DNA from: Streptomyces ortus
GTDB lineage: Bacteria > Actinomycetota > Actinomycetes > Streptomycetales > Streptomycetaceae
Assembly: GCF_026341275.1 (NCBI RefSeq)
Contig: NZ_JAIFZO010000002.1
Span: 4,432,118 to 4,496,117 of the forward strand
Direction of reading: 5' to 3'
DNA: 64,000 bases
Shown: positions 25,409 to 34,037 of the stretch, piece after piece
How the letters are laid out: every line of letters starts with the position of its first letter
Numbering within the stretch: position 1 is the stretch's first letter
Made by a program: the position numbers and the translations under genes
Notes under the pieces: model-generated
Database searches by the model: none
What the model was told of the DNA's origin: nothing
The model's input: the letters and a program-made list of their open reading frames with translations, nothing else

Positions 25409-26568
25409 TCAAGCGGCATCGGCGAGGGGACGTCCGCCCCAGCGGATGCCTTTCTCGCTGCGGATGCGAGCGCGCTCGCGGCGCTGGGCTGCCAGCACGT
25501 CGGGGTGACGGGCATTCGCGTTGTGCCAGCGCAGGTAGGCGTGCAGGGCTCGGTCTGCACGGTGTGGTTGCGGTGGTTGCGGTGGTTGGAGTTGGCGATG
25601 GTGAACTGCCGTAGCGGCCCGAAGTGCGCCTCGATTGAGTTGGCCCAGGACGCGTATGTCGGCGTGAAACACAGCTCGACGCGGTTCTTCTTCGCCCAGC
25701 GGCGGACCGTCTCGCCCTTGTGGGCGGACAGGTTGTCCAGGATGACGTAGATGGGGGCGCCGTCCGGTCGGGCGGCCCGGACCGATCTGAGCGCGGCCAG
25801 CGTGTTCGCGGCGCCCTTCTTCCGGCGGTTGACGCCCCAGAGGGTGTCGTCACCGACCGAATAGCAGCCGTGGAAGTACCTGACCCCATGCGTGCGGTGG
25901 TAGGTCGCCGGGTGCCGCTCGGGGTGACTGGCCGGGGCCCAGCACGCACCGCCGGTGGGGCGGATGCCGAGCGGGCCGAACTCGTCGAACGCGAAGACCC
26001 GATCCGGGAAGCGGTCCAGAACCTCCTCGATCCGGTCCAGCTTCGCCTCGCGGTCGGGGTCCGGGGACTCCTTCCACGTCTTGGTGCGCTGGAAGGTGAT
26101 GCCGCGGCGGGCGAGCAGACGGCCTAACGCCTCGCGGCCGATGCGGATGAACCGCCCATGGACTCTCCGCAGGTAGGCGACGAGTTTGCGGATGGACCAG
26201 CGAGTGAAGGGCTGGCCGAGCTTGGTCGGGTGGGTGGTGGCCGTCGCCACGACGAAGTCCTCGTCGTCAGGACTGAGCAGGCGGGGACGGCCTCCCTCCC
26301 CCCGAGGGCCCAGACAGGCCATGCCGATCTCGTTGAACCGATGGATTACATCCCGAACGGTGCCCTCGTCGGCCTGCACCAGCTGAGCGATCACCGGGAC
26401 CCGGTTCCCGCCGGCCGACGCCAGCAGTATCATCGCCCGCCGGAAGCGGACCGAACTGGTGCTGCCCCGACGCACGATCTGCTGCAGCTTCTGCCCCTCC
26501 TGGTCGGGCAACCTGCGCACGCGGACAGGCTCAGCCACCACACCCCCAGCACTCGGATCGGACGTCAC
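25409..26568 (-). pseudogene. IS630-type transposase, frameshifted
   Basis: The main frame reads from GTG 26568 through the HTH region (VPVIAQLVQADEGTVRDVIH) and the DDE core (VFAFDEFGPLGI; YVILDNLSAHKGET; YASWANSIEAHFGPLRQF). After a CCGCAACCA direct-repeat patch (NHRNHRNH) the frame shifts near 25555. The normal C-terminus (HAYLRWHNANARHPDVLAAQ ... GIRWGGRPLADAA) continues in another frame to the stop at 25409. One missing base in the ACC-GAG-CCC stretch explains it. A programmed frameshift is possible in some IS families, but no slippery heptamer is evident and the position is C-terminal, so decay is the simpler reading. Confidence 0.82.
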
Positions 26569-26620
26569 GCAACCTCCAACCGCCCCGACCACCAACCCGG
26601 CGAACCAAGGGGTCAGAGCA

Positions 26621-27538
26621 CTAGGCGGTGAAGACGTCTTCGGCGGTCGGCGCGGTGATGGCCCGCCGGTGCCACTGCCGCAGGATGTCGAGGTCGTCGC
26701 AGCCGGTGATGCGTTCCCGGACGGCTTCGGGGACGTCGATGCCGCGCACCTCGAAGACTTCGAGGATGTCCTCGGCCAGGCCTTCCACCCGGCCTTCCAC
26801 TCGGCCTTCCACTCGGCCTTCCACCCGGCCCTGCGTCTGGGCCTCCTCGCGGATTTCTTCGAAGATGAATGACTTGTAGAAAGAAAGGTCCACGGCCACG
26901 AGTGTCCTCCATGTTGCTGCGGCGGGCAGTTTGCTCAGGCCGCGTGCGATGAATTCGATGACAGGGTTCTTGACCGCGTCAGGTTCGTCCCGCAGAACGG
27001 TCGTCACTGCTTTGAGTATGGGCCCGATCTCGGGACTCTTGGCGTGAGTGATCGCGGACAGGGTGGCGAGCGCGAGGTCCTTGCGCACCTCGGCCGGATC
27101 CTTGATCACCGGCATGTTGTGCGGCCCCGCGACCAGCGGGGTCAGGGTGAGCAACGGCCATTGGGGCGGCCCGAACCGGACGGGTTGTTCCGCCCATTTG
27201 GCCGTCGCGTGATCCTGGCAAACGACCAGCAGTATCGGCTGCAGCCGGTACTTCGCCAGCAGGTAGGAGGCGTAGTACGCCCAGCTCGCCGGCTTGTCCG
27301 GGTCTTTCTTGCCCTGCGCCTCGATGGCGAGCAGGAGCGGTTCGTCGTCCTCGGTCTCAAGCCGCAGCAACGTGTCGACGCGGCGTTCGAGCGGGCTGGC
27401 CTCGGTGAGGTCGGTCGGCATGAGAGTGACCGAGGTGGGCGGAGCGAAGTCGACGCCCAGCACCTTGGACACTCCGGAGAAGAGGTCCGGGTGGTCCTGG
27501 AAGATGCGGTGCATCGCCTCGTGCGGCGCGCTGACCAT
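26621..27538 (-). CDS. Rpn/PDDEXK-type putative nuclease (paralogue 1)
   Basis: A 305-residue protein resembling Rpn (recombination-promoting nuclease) / PDDEXK-transposase-related proteins. The core motif is D55 (RRVDTLLRLE) and E73-x-Q75 with K77 (LLLAIEAQGKKD), the D-(E)xQ form of the PD-(D/E)XK site. A helical region follows, then a charged repeat TQGRVEGRVEGRVEGRVEG made by a 12-bp tandem repeat, and a C-terminal ILEVFEVRGIDVP module. Rpn proteins of enteric bacteria cut DNA and have linked short forms that control them. It is a clear paralogue of 29479-30363 in mirror orientation across a WhiJ-like locus. The stop codon spans the element B insertion site, but the unoccupied site would keep the same stop. 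Confidence 0.75.
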   Translation of the reverse strand: MVSAPHEAMHRIFQDHPDLFSGVSKVLGVDFAPPTSVTLMPTDLTEASPLERRVDTLLRLETEDDEPLLLAIEAQGKKDPDKPASWAYYASYLLAKYRLQPILLVVCQDHATAKWAEQPVRFGPPQWPLLTLTPLVAGPHNMPVIKDPAEVRKDLALATLSAITHAKSPEIGPILKAVTTVLRDEPDAVKNPVIEFIARGLSKLPAAATWRTLVAVDLSFYKSFIFEEIREEAQTQGRVEGRVEGRVEGRVEGLAEDILEVFEVRGIDVPEAVRERITGCDDLDILRQWHRRAITAPTAEDVFTA

Positions 27539-27740
27539 GAAGGTTCCTGGCGGTGGGAGATATGCCATTGGCGTATGCCAAAGGCAGGTTGCCGTGAGAG
27601 CCTAAAGCCCCAAAGCGACCTGATAGCCACACAGTTGAGGATATTCACCCACCCGAGTGAGTCTCCGTACGGGCCCCCAAGCCGCGCCACGCCACGGTTA
27701 CGTGGCTGGTGAGGTGGTGGAGGCCCGCCCCGAGCCGCCC

Positions 27741-27938
27741 TTATGCCTTGCCGAGGGTGCCGGAGCGTATGCCGTGGAGGAGGTGGGCGAGGGGGGCGGG
27801 GGTGGTGATGAGTTGTGTGGAGGGGTCGTCGCTTTCGCGGATGTGGATGGCCTGAGGGACGGCGGCGAGTTCGACGCAGGCGTTGCCGTCGCCGCCGCCG
27901 GAGAAGGATGACTTCTGCCAGTTGTCGAGAGTCGTCAT
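27741..27938 (-). CDS. DUF397 small acidic protein
   Basis: A 65-residue DUF397 protein with the hallmark WQKSSFSGGGDGNACVELA start. These small proteins are nearly always encoded next to WhiJ-like XRE regulators in Streptomyces and are thought to act as partners that modulate the regulator's DNA binding in development and antibiotic control. ATG 27938 follows the XRE stop by 8 bp with GAGG between; a GTG overlapping the XRE stop at 27950 is an alternative. It is the second gene of the operon. The distance to the Rpn paralogue 1 is about 200 bp. Confidence 0.88.
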   Translation of the reverse strand: MTTLDNWQKSSFSGGGDGNACVELAAVPQAIHIRESDDPSTQLITTPAPLAHLLHGIRSGTLGKA

Positions 27939-27946
27939 GGGGCGCC

Positions 27947-28798
27947 TCACAGCTCCTTCGCCAGCCGGTGGATGAAGTCACGCGACCGATCGGGTTCGAG
28001 TGACGATCCTTCCACCCTACGGAAAAGGGTTCGAAAACTGCTGAGTTGGGCGTCGGAGTCGACGAATGCCGAACCGTGAGGCGCATCCCGCACGACCGTG
28101 TCCAACTTGGGGACGGCGCCTCCCGCGAAGACCATCGCGCTTCCGGCGTCGATGAAATCGTCGAGAGTGAACGGGATGACGCGCACGGTCACGTGATCGG
28201 CTTCCGAGAGTTCCTGGATGCGGGAGAGCTGGGCCTGTGCGATCGCCCGGTTGCCGACCTTGATGCGGAGTGCCGCCTCGTGCACCACCGCCGTGTAAGG
28301 AATGGGCCGGTCGCCGTCGATGATGGTTCGTCGCGCCATCCGGTGCTCCACACGCAAGTCGAGCTCAGCTCGCGGGAGTTCAGGCACCCTGTGCGAGAAG
28401 ACCCGTTGGGCGTACTCCTCTATCTGAAGAAGACCGGGCACATACAGGCAGTCCACATCCCACCGGAAGGTGGCATGGTGCTCCAGCTCGGACAGGTCCA
28501 TGAATGATGTGGGCAGCAGGCCTCGGTACTCCTCCCACCAGCCATGTGTCCGATCGTTCGCCATGATCACCAGGGCCTCGACCAAGTCTGTGTCCGAGCA
28601 GGAGTAGTGAGCGGCGAGTCTGCGTAGGCGCTCTTCGCTCACGCCCCCGATCCCGGACTCCATCTGGCTCATCTGTGCCGAGTCGGATCCAACCAGCGCC
28701 GCAGCCTCGCGCGCCTTGAGACCTGCGGCTTCGCGTAGCTTCCGCAGTTCGGTCCCCAGACGTTCCTGTCGTGCGGTGGGCTGCCGTCTACGCGGCAT
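27947..28798 (-). CDS. WhiJ-like XRE-family regulator with DUF5753 domain
   Basis: A 283-residue regulator. The N-terminal HTH (about 10-75; LREAAGLKAREAAALVGSDSAQMSQMESG) is followed by a DUF5753 ligand/partner domain (about 95-275) with the usual blocks WDVDCLYVPGLLQIEEYAQRV, RMARRTIIDG and HVTVRVIPFTL. This is the larger partner of DUF397 proteins in the abaA/whiJ-type gene family. It is divergent from the ATPase gene with a 224-bp gap, which probably holds a shared regulated promoter. Three-part sets (XRE, DUF397, RsbW-like ATPase) are a recurring Streptomyces arrangement, and this locus has all three. Confidence 0.88.
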   Translation of the reverse strand: MPRRRQPTARQERLGTELRKLREAAGLKAREAAALVGSDSAQMSQMESGIGGVSEERLRRLAAHYSCSDTDLVEALVIMANDRTHGWWEEYRGLLPTSFMDLSELEHHATFRWDVDCLYVPGLLQIEEYAQRVFSHRVPELPRAELDLRVEHRMARRTIIDGDRPIPYTAVVHEAALRIKVGNRAIAQAQLSRIQELSEADHVTVRVIPFTLDDFIDAGSAMVFAGGAVPKLDTVVRDAPHGSAFVDSDAQLSSFRTLFRRVEGSSLEPDRSRDFIHRLAKEL

Positions 28799-29022
28799 GA
28801 CGTCCTCCTCGCCTCAACTGTTGTGAGGCACTTACTCGTTCGAGTGGCAGATAACGGTGGCGGCTTGCGAGGTACCAAATTTTACCCATACCTTCAGTGA
28901 CGCTACGCACACGCTGCGAATTTCGGGGACTCCGGAAGCGCACCACTCCGTCCTGCCACGACGGCTGCGGCATGCCACTACTCCCCACCCTCACCTTCCC
29001 CCTCATGGAACGGAGTTCCCGC

Positions 29023-29436
29023 ATGCCGCAAAACACCCATGAACTCAAACCCTGGGAGTACACGCTCAGCATCCCCAACGACCCCCGTGCGGTGACGGTC
29101 TGCCGCCGTACTCTCCGCCTCATCCTCACGATCCACGGCCTGATCCGCCTCACCGACACCGCCGAGCTACTGGCGACGGAACTGATCTCCAACGCGGTGT
29201 GTCACGCGAAGGGCCCCGCCGCCCTGCGCCTGCGCTGGCGGGACGGAGTCCTGCGGATCGGCGCGTGGGACGGCGACCCCGACCCTCCGCGGCCGACCGC
29301 GAACTTGGCGGACTTGACGGAGTCGGGCCGAGGCCTCGCCCTTGTTCAGGCCTGCGCGGATGTCTGGGGCTGGTATCCGCTGCCGAGGAACGGCAGTGGG
29401 GGCAAGTACGTGTGGTGTGACCTGGGCGTCGCGTAG
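29023..29436 (+). CDS. RsbW-like ATP-binding (anti-sigma-type) protein
   Basis: A 137-residue HATPase_c protein of the AbaA/RsbW-like kind found with WhiJ-like regulators. The N-box is in ELLATELISNAVCHAKG, a D-box-like segment is LRIGAWDGDPDPP, and the G-box is SGRGLALVQACADVWGW. ATG 29023 follows GGAACGGAG; an earlier in-frame ATG at 29005 lacks a good ribosome binding site. Such proteins may bind or phosphorylate STAS-type partners, but no partner is adjacent. The Rpn paralogue 2 follows 42 bp downstream in the same direction, so the two are probably co-transcribed. Confidence 0.85.
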   Translation: MPQNTHELKPWEYTLSIPNDPRAVTVCRRTLRLILTIHGLIRLTDTAELLATELISNAVCHAKGPAALRLRWRDGVLRIGAWDGDPDPPRPTANLADLTESGRGLALVQACADVWGWYPLPRNGSGGKYVWCDLGVA

Positions 29437-29478
29437 TTCGTTGATCACATCGGATGGATCGGACAGAAAGGAGACCCG

Positions 29479-30363
29479 ATGGTCAGCTCGTCACACGAGG
29501 CCCTGCATCGCATCTTCCAGAAGGACCCCGCACTACTCACGCGCGCCCTTCAGCGCGTACTGCGCATCCCGTTCCCCGAGCCCACAGACATCGCGATCCT
29601 GAACGCGGACCTCACGGAGATCGAACCGATCGAACGGCGTGTGGACACACTCTTACGGGTGGAGACGGACGTGGGGACGTTCCTCCTGGTCGTCGAGGCG
29701 CAGGGGAAGAAGGACGAGGCCAAGCGCGGAAGCTGGGCCTACTACCTTTCGTACCTCTACGCGAAGTACGGCTGCGAGCCGATCCTGATCGTGCTGACGC
29801 AGAGCAGTTCGACGGCCCGCTGGGCGGCGCAGCCCATCCGGATGGGTCTGCCCGTCTGGAACTCGCTCACCGTGAGGCCGCTGGTCCTCGGCCCGGAGAA
29901 CGTGCCGCTGATCACGGACGAACACGAAGCCGCACGGGACGTACCACTCGCTGCGTTCTCGGCGATGACACATGGCCGGGGCTCACAGGCCGCCGCCATA
30001 CTGGAACCCCTTGCAACCGCCCTGCAAACCCTCGACCCCGACACCGCGGCGGTCTTGGCGCAGTTCACCGAGTCATGCCTGGTTGACTCCCAGGCGAAGC
30101 AGATCTGGAGGGACCTGATGACGGCGATCAATTACTTCTTCCGGCACGAAGTCGCCGAGAAGGTACGTGAAGAGGGGCGTGAAGAGGGGCGTATCGAGGA
30201 TCGTGCCGAGATGACCCTGAACATCCTTCAGTGGCGCGGCATCGAGATCCCGGACTCGGTACGTGAGCGCGTGCGCGGCTGCACGGACCTCGACGAACTC
30301 GAACTCTGGGCGCAGCGGGCCGTTCATGCGACGGATGCGGCGCAGCTCTTCGGCGAGGAGTAG
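29479..30363 (+). CDS. Rpn/PDDEXK-type putative nuclease (paralogue 2)
   Basis: A 294-residue paralogue of 26621-27538, starting MVSSSHEALHRIFQKD against MVSAPHEAMHRIFQDH. The active-site pattern is D56 (RRVDTLLRVE) and E73-x-Q75 with K77 (LLVVEAQGKKD). The charged repeat before the C-terminal module is shorter (REEGREEGRIEDRAE), and the end is WRGIEIPDSVRERVRGCTDL. A strong AAAGGAG site lies 6 bases before the ATG. Codon 29653-29655 is TTA, so production may depend on bldA. It follows the RsbW-like gene and completes a near-symmetric island of Rpn, DUF397, XRE, divergent promoter, ATPase, Rpn. Confidence 0.75.
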   Translation: MVSSSHEALHRIFQKDPALLTRALQRVLRIPFPEPTDIAILNADLTEIEPIERRVDTLLRVETDVGTFLLVVEAQGKKDEAKRGSWAYYLSYLYAKYGCEPILIVLTQSSSTARWAAQPIRMGLPVWNSLTVRPLVLGPENVPLITDEHEAARDVPLAAFSAMTHGRGSQAAAILEPLATALQTLDPDTAAVLAQFTESCLVDSQAKQIWRDLMTAINYFFRHEVAEKVREEGREEGRIEDRAEMTLNILQWRGIEIPDSVRERVRGCTDLDELELWAQRAVHATDAAQLFGEE

Positions 30364-30457
30364 TAGTTCCTCGGCTCCGTGTACGGGAACGGGGTGGTCG
30401 GGCACCGTCGTCGTGCGGTGTCCGGCCACCCCGGCCGTCGGAGGAGGAGCCAGGTCG

Positions 30458-32182
30458 TTACTCCGGCGCCCCGCCGAAGCGCTCCTTGTACGTTTCCAGG
30501 TCCTCGTCCGTGATCTTGGCGAAGAGGACCGGGGGGACCGTGAAGGGAGTGCCCGCGGGGAGGGCGGAGAGGGAGCGTGCCTCCTCCTGCGTGGCCCACG
30601 TCGCCGTGTCGGCGGGGAGGGTGAAGGCTGCTCGCATCGCCGCCGACGAGGACGGGATGAACGGCTCCGAGACCACCGCGTACAGGTGGATCAGGTTCAT
30701 CGCCGTGCGGAGCGTGAGCGCCGCGCCCTCCGGGTTCGTCTTGATCTCCAGCCAGGGGGCCTTCTCCTCCAGGTAGGAGTTGCCCGCCGACCACAGGGCG
30801 CGCAGCGCCGCCGCCGCCTTGCGGAACTGGAGTGCCTCCATCTGGGACTCGTAGTCGGCGAGGAGTGAGGCGATCTCATCGCCCAGCTTCGCCTCCGGCG
30901 CGCCCGCCTCCGCGCCCGCCGGGACCTCCTCGCCGAAGCGCTTCTTCGAGAAGGACAGGACGCGGTTGACGAAGTTGCCGAGCGTGTCCGCCAGGTCCTT
31001 GTTCACCGTCGCCGTGAAGTGCTCCCACGTGAACGACGAGTCGTCCGACTCGGGAGCGTTGGCGATGAGGAAGTAGCGCCAGTAGTCCGCCGGGAGGATG
31101 TCCAGGGCCTGGTCGGTGAAGACGCCCCGCTTCTGCGAGGTGGAGAACTTGCCGCCGTAGTACGTCAGCCAGTTGAAGGCCTTCAGCTGGTCGACCTTCT
31201 TCCACGGCTCCCGTACGCCCATCTCCGTCGCGGGGAACATCACGCTGTGGAAGGGGACGTTGTCCTTCGCCATGAACTCCGTGTACCGCACGTCGGAGGC
31301 GCCCGCCGGCTCGTACCACCACGACTTCCAGTCGCGGTTCTCCTCCGGCGCCGCGTCCGCCCACTCCTTCGTCGACCCGATGTACTCGATCGGCGCGTCG
31401 AACCAGACGTAGAAGACCTTGCCGTCGGCGGCCAGCTCCGGCCACGTGTCGGCCGGCACCGGTACGCCCCAGTCCAGGTCACGGGTGATCGCGCGGTCGT
31501 GCAGGCCCTCGGTCAGCCACTTGCGGGCGATGGAGGACGCGAGCTGCGGCCATTCGTCCGCGACCTCGTCGATCCACGCCTCGACCTCGCCCTGGAGCTT
31601 CGACTGGAGGAGGAAGAGGTGCGTCGTCTCGCGTACTTCGAGGTCCGTCGAGCCCGAGATCGCCGAGCGCGGGTTGATCAGGTCGGTCGGGTCCAGGACG
31701 CGCGTGCAGTTCTCGCACTGGTCGCCGCGCGCCTTGTCGTAACCGCAGTGCGGGCACGTGCCCTCGACGTAACGGTCGGGCAGGAAGCGGCCGTCGGCCG
31801 GCGAGTACACCTGCCGGATCGCGCGCTCCTCGATGAAGCCGTTCTCGTTCAGCCGGCGGGCGAAGTGCTGCGTCAGCTCCGCGTTCTGCGGGGAGGAGCT
31901 GCGGCCGAAGTGGTCGAAGGCGAGCGCGAAGCCGTCGTAGATCGCCTTCTGCGCGTCGTGCGCTCCGGCGCAGAACTCGGCGACCGGCAGGCCCTGCTCC
32001 TTCGCCGCCAGTTCGGCCGGGGTGCCGTGCTCGTCCGTCGCGCAGATGTAGAGGACGTCGTGGCCGCGCTGGCGGAGGTACCTGGCGTACACGTCGGCCG
32101 GGAGCATGGACCCCACCATGTTGCCCAGGTGCTTGATCCCGTTGATGTACGGAAGGGCGCTGGTGATGAGGTGTCGAGCCAT
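30458..32182 (-). CDS. metG: Methionyl-tRNA synthetase
   Basis: Class I synthetase, 574 residues. The class I HIGH-like motif is HLGN (INGIKHLGNMVG). A zinc finger of four Cys is present (CPHCGYDKARGDQCENC). The KMSKS-like motif is degenerate, STSQKRG. The anticodon-binding helical domain is at the C-terminus. There is no C-terminal tRNA-binding (EMAP/Trbp111) extension. Degenerate KMSKS and a short form are features of one of the two MetRS lineages in actinomycetes; a second copy elsewhere is possible. The upstream gap (32183-32360) contains no T-box signature that I can see. It is convergent with the Rpn paralogue 2. Confidence 0.95.
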   Translation of the reverse strand: MARHLITSALPYINGIKHLGNMVGSMLPADVYARYLRQRGHDVLYICATDEHGTPAELAAKEQGLPVAEFCAGAHDAQKAIYDGFALAFDHFGRSSSPQNAELTQHFARRLNENGFIEERAIRQVYSPADGRFLPDRYVEGTCPHCGYDKARGDQCENCTRVLDPTDLINPRSAISGSTDLEVRETTHLFLLQSKLQGEVEAWIDEVADEWPQLASSIARKWLTEGLHDRAITRDLDWGVPVPADTWPELAADGKVFYVWFDAPIEYIGSTKEWADAAPEENRDWKSWWYEPAGASDVRYTEFMAKDNVPFHSVMFPATEMGVREPWKKVDQLKAFNWLTYYGGKFSTSQKRGVFTDQALDILPADYWRYFLIANAPESDDSSFTWEHFTATVNKDLADTLGNFVNRVLSFSKKRFGEEVPAGAEAGAPEAKLGDEIASLLADYESQMEALQFRKAAAALRALWSAGNSYLEEKAPWLEIKTNPEGAALTLRTAMNLIHLYAVVSEPFIPSSSAAMRAAFTLPADTATWATQEEARSLSALPAGTPFTVPPVLFAKITDEDLETYKERFGGAPE

Positions 32183-32295
32183 TGCGGGCTGCTCCCGAGT
32201 CGCTGCGTGTGGTGACGTCCGGCCGAGTACTGCTTCGGCTTTCGGCCGTCTTACGAACCTTGGATACGAACCTTGAAATCGTAGCCGACATGGGT

Positions 32296-32339
32296 GGGCC
32301 GCCCGCTCCTCGTTTTATGGGACGAGGAGCGGGCGGCCC
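32296..32339 (-). terminator. Terminator after the VWA-protein gene
   Basis: A perfect 17-bp stem (32296-32312 with 32323-32339), loop TTTTATGGGA. It lies directly downstream of the minus-strand VWA gene and upstream of metG, insulating the two. Confidence 0.82.
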
Positions 32340-32360
32340 GGGTGGCCCTGTGGTGTGTGG

Positions 32361-34037
32361 TTACGGGCGCCAGTTCGCCAGTACGCCCTCGTAGATCTCC
32401 GCGTCCGTGAGTTCGCGGGGTGTCGGGCCCGCGTGGAAGAACGCGGTGTTGTCCGACTTCAGCTTGCGGAGGTAGTCGAAGGCCTTGTTGTCCTGCTCGC
32501 CGAACGCGACGAAGGAGAAGAAGAGGCCGGGGTGGCTCTTCGCCGCCGCCGTCAGGGCCTGGGTCGCCGGGGTCTTGGCGTCCGGGGCGCCGTCCGTCTG
32601 GAAGACGACCAGGCCGGGCTCCGCGGGGGCGCCCGACTTCTCGTGCAGGGCGATCACTTCCGCCACGGCCGCGTGGTAGCTCGTACGGCCCATGCGGCCG
32701 AGGCCCGCGTGAAGTTCGTCGATCTTGTTGTCGTGCTCGGCGAGGGTGAGCTCGCCGGTGCCGTCCAGCTCGGTGGAGAAGAAGACGACCTGGACGTTCG
32801 CCTCCGGCGTCAGGTGGGCCGCGAGGGCGAGGGTCTGCTCGCCGAGCGCCTGCGCGGAACCGTCCTTGTAGTACGGGCGCATCGACGCGGAGCGGTCGAG
32901 GACGAGGTAGACCTTGGCCCGGGCGTCGGTGAGGTCCCGGTTCGCCAGGGCGGTGGCGGCGGCCTTGTAGGCGCTGAGGAGGGCGGGGGCCTGGGAGGCG
33001 ACCGCGTCCTCGCCGCCACCTGCGGTGGCGGATTCCGCGGTGGCGGGCTCCGCGACGGCGGGTTCGGCTTCGGGTGCCGTTTCGGCCTTGGCTTCGGGGG
33101 CCGACGGCTTCTCGGTCTCCGCCGCGACGGGCTCGGTCTCCGCCGCGAGGGGCTCGGGCCCGGACTCCGGCGCAGGCTTCGACTTCGGCTCCGGCTTCGA
33201 GTCCGACTTGGGCTTCGAGTCCGACTTCGGCTCCGAGTCGGGCTCAGGTTCCGGGGTGACCTCGGCGGCAGCTGCCTCGGCGGCGGCCTCCGTCTCGGCT
33301 GCCTCGGCGGCGGCTACGGCCTCGACCTCGGGCTCCGGCTCGACGACCGGCTCGGCCTCGGGCTCCGGAACGAGCTGGATGACCAGCTCGGGCTCGGCCT
33401 CGGCCGCGGCGATGACGACGGGCTCGGGGGCCGGGTCGGGAGTCGGCTCGGCCGCGGTGACGGGCTCGGCCTCCGCCTTCGCGGGCTCGGTGACCTCTTG
33501 GGCGACCTCGGCGGCGACCGGCTCGGGCGCCACGACGGGCTCCGGCTCCGCCACCGGCTCGGCCTTCGCGGCAGGCTCCGCCTTCACGACGGGCTCGGCC
33601 TTCGCGGCAGGCTTCGTCTCGGCCGCAGCCTCGACGTCGGCCTTGGCGGCAGCCTCAGTCTCGGTCGACGTCTCCGTCGACGCCTCAGCCTTCGCCGCAG
33701 GCGCCGTCCCCTGCTTCGGGACCGTGACGTTGTCGAACGCCGCCGAGACCAGGTCGTCCACCGAGGACGCCTTCGGCTCGGTCTTGCGCTCGGTCTTGCG
33801 CTCGGTCTTCGGGACGGCCTTGTGCTCGGCCTCGGCTGTGGCCTCGGGCTCCGTGGCCGGTGCGGGGACAGAGACCTCAGGCTCGGCTGCCGCAGGCGTG
33901 GGCTCGGGAGCCGTCTCCTGCCGGGCCGCCGGCACGGTCGGCTCGGCGGCGGCAGATGCGGAAGGGACCGCGGCAGCTTCAGCGTCCCCCTTGCGTGACT
34001 TTCCGAACGCATTCCGCAGGCGGGTGAGAATGCCCAT
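32361..34037 (-). CDS. VWA-domain protein with a long Ala/Glu/Pro/Lys-rich linker
   Basis: A 558-residue protein. The short basic N-terminus (MGILTRLRNAFGKSRKG) is followed by about 320 residues of low-complexity Ala/Pro/Glu/Val/Lys sequence with many short repeats (AEPV, ESDSKPKSD-type), and then a C-terminal von Willebrand A domain (about 360-558). The MIDAS metal site is intact: DRSAS (LVLDRSASM), Thr in GRTSYHA, and Asp in FQTDGAPD. The VWA type resembles those encoded with tellurite-resistance (Ter) proteins, suggesting a stress-linked scaffold role; a TerD fusion is encoded 18 kb away. The start chosen is ATG 34037, not the upstream ATG at 34055. Confidence 0.8.
   Translation of the reverse strand: MGILTRLRNAFGKSRKGDAEAAAVPSASAAAEPTVPAARQETAPEPTPAAAEPEVSVPAPATEPEATAEAEHKAVPKTERKTERKTEPKASSVDDLVSAAFDNVTVPKQGTAPAAKAEASTETSTETEAAAKADVEAAAETKPAAKAEPVVKAEPAAKAEPVAEPEPVVAPEPVAAEVAQEVTEPAKAEAEPVTAAEPTPDPAPEPVVIAAAEAEPELVIQLVPEPEAEPVVEPEPEVEAVAAAEAAETEAAAEAAAAEVTPEPEPDSEPKSDSKPKSDSKPEPKSKPAPESGPEPLAAETEPVAAETEKPSAPEAKAETAPEAEPAVAEPATAESATAGGGEDAVASQAPALLSAYKAAATALANRDLTDARAKVYLVLDRSASMRPYYKDGSAQALGEQTLALAAHLTPEANVQVVFFSTELDGTGELTLAEHDNKIDELHAGLGRMGRTSYHAAVAEVIALHEKSGAPAEPGLVVFQTDGAPDAKTPATQALTAAAKSHPGLFFSFVAFGEQDNKAFDYLRKLKSDNTAFFHAGPTPRELTDAEIYEGVLANWRP

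Larger units (their letters stand above)
24648..26621. mobile_element. IS630-type element B carrying an extra gene; transposase frameshifted
   Basis: A 1974-bp element with imperfect inverted ends. The left end reads GTGCTCTGACC, then TTCGCCGGGTTGG after a 7-base mismatch block; the right end, reverse-complemented, reads GTGCTCTGACC, then TTCGCCGGGTTGG after a block of similar size. It is flanked by TA at 24646-24647 and 26622-26623. Inside are a plus-strand gene of unknown function (24738-25379) and a minus-strand IS630-type transposase broken by a frameshift. It is longer than simple IS630 elements because of the passenger gene. The right TA falls within the stop codon of the Rpn-type gene. 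Confidence 0.82.

Noticed and set aside
25540..25570. Programmed frameshift in the element B transposase
   Set aside because: There is no slippery heptamer and the shift lies after the DDE core, close to a small direct repeat. A single-base deletion explains it better, though this is not proven.
32183..32295. T-box or other riboswitch upstream of metG
   Set aside because: I could not find the T-box sequence or a specifier-type stem, and the gap is short. Nothing comparable was seen upstream of aspS either.
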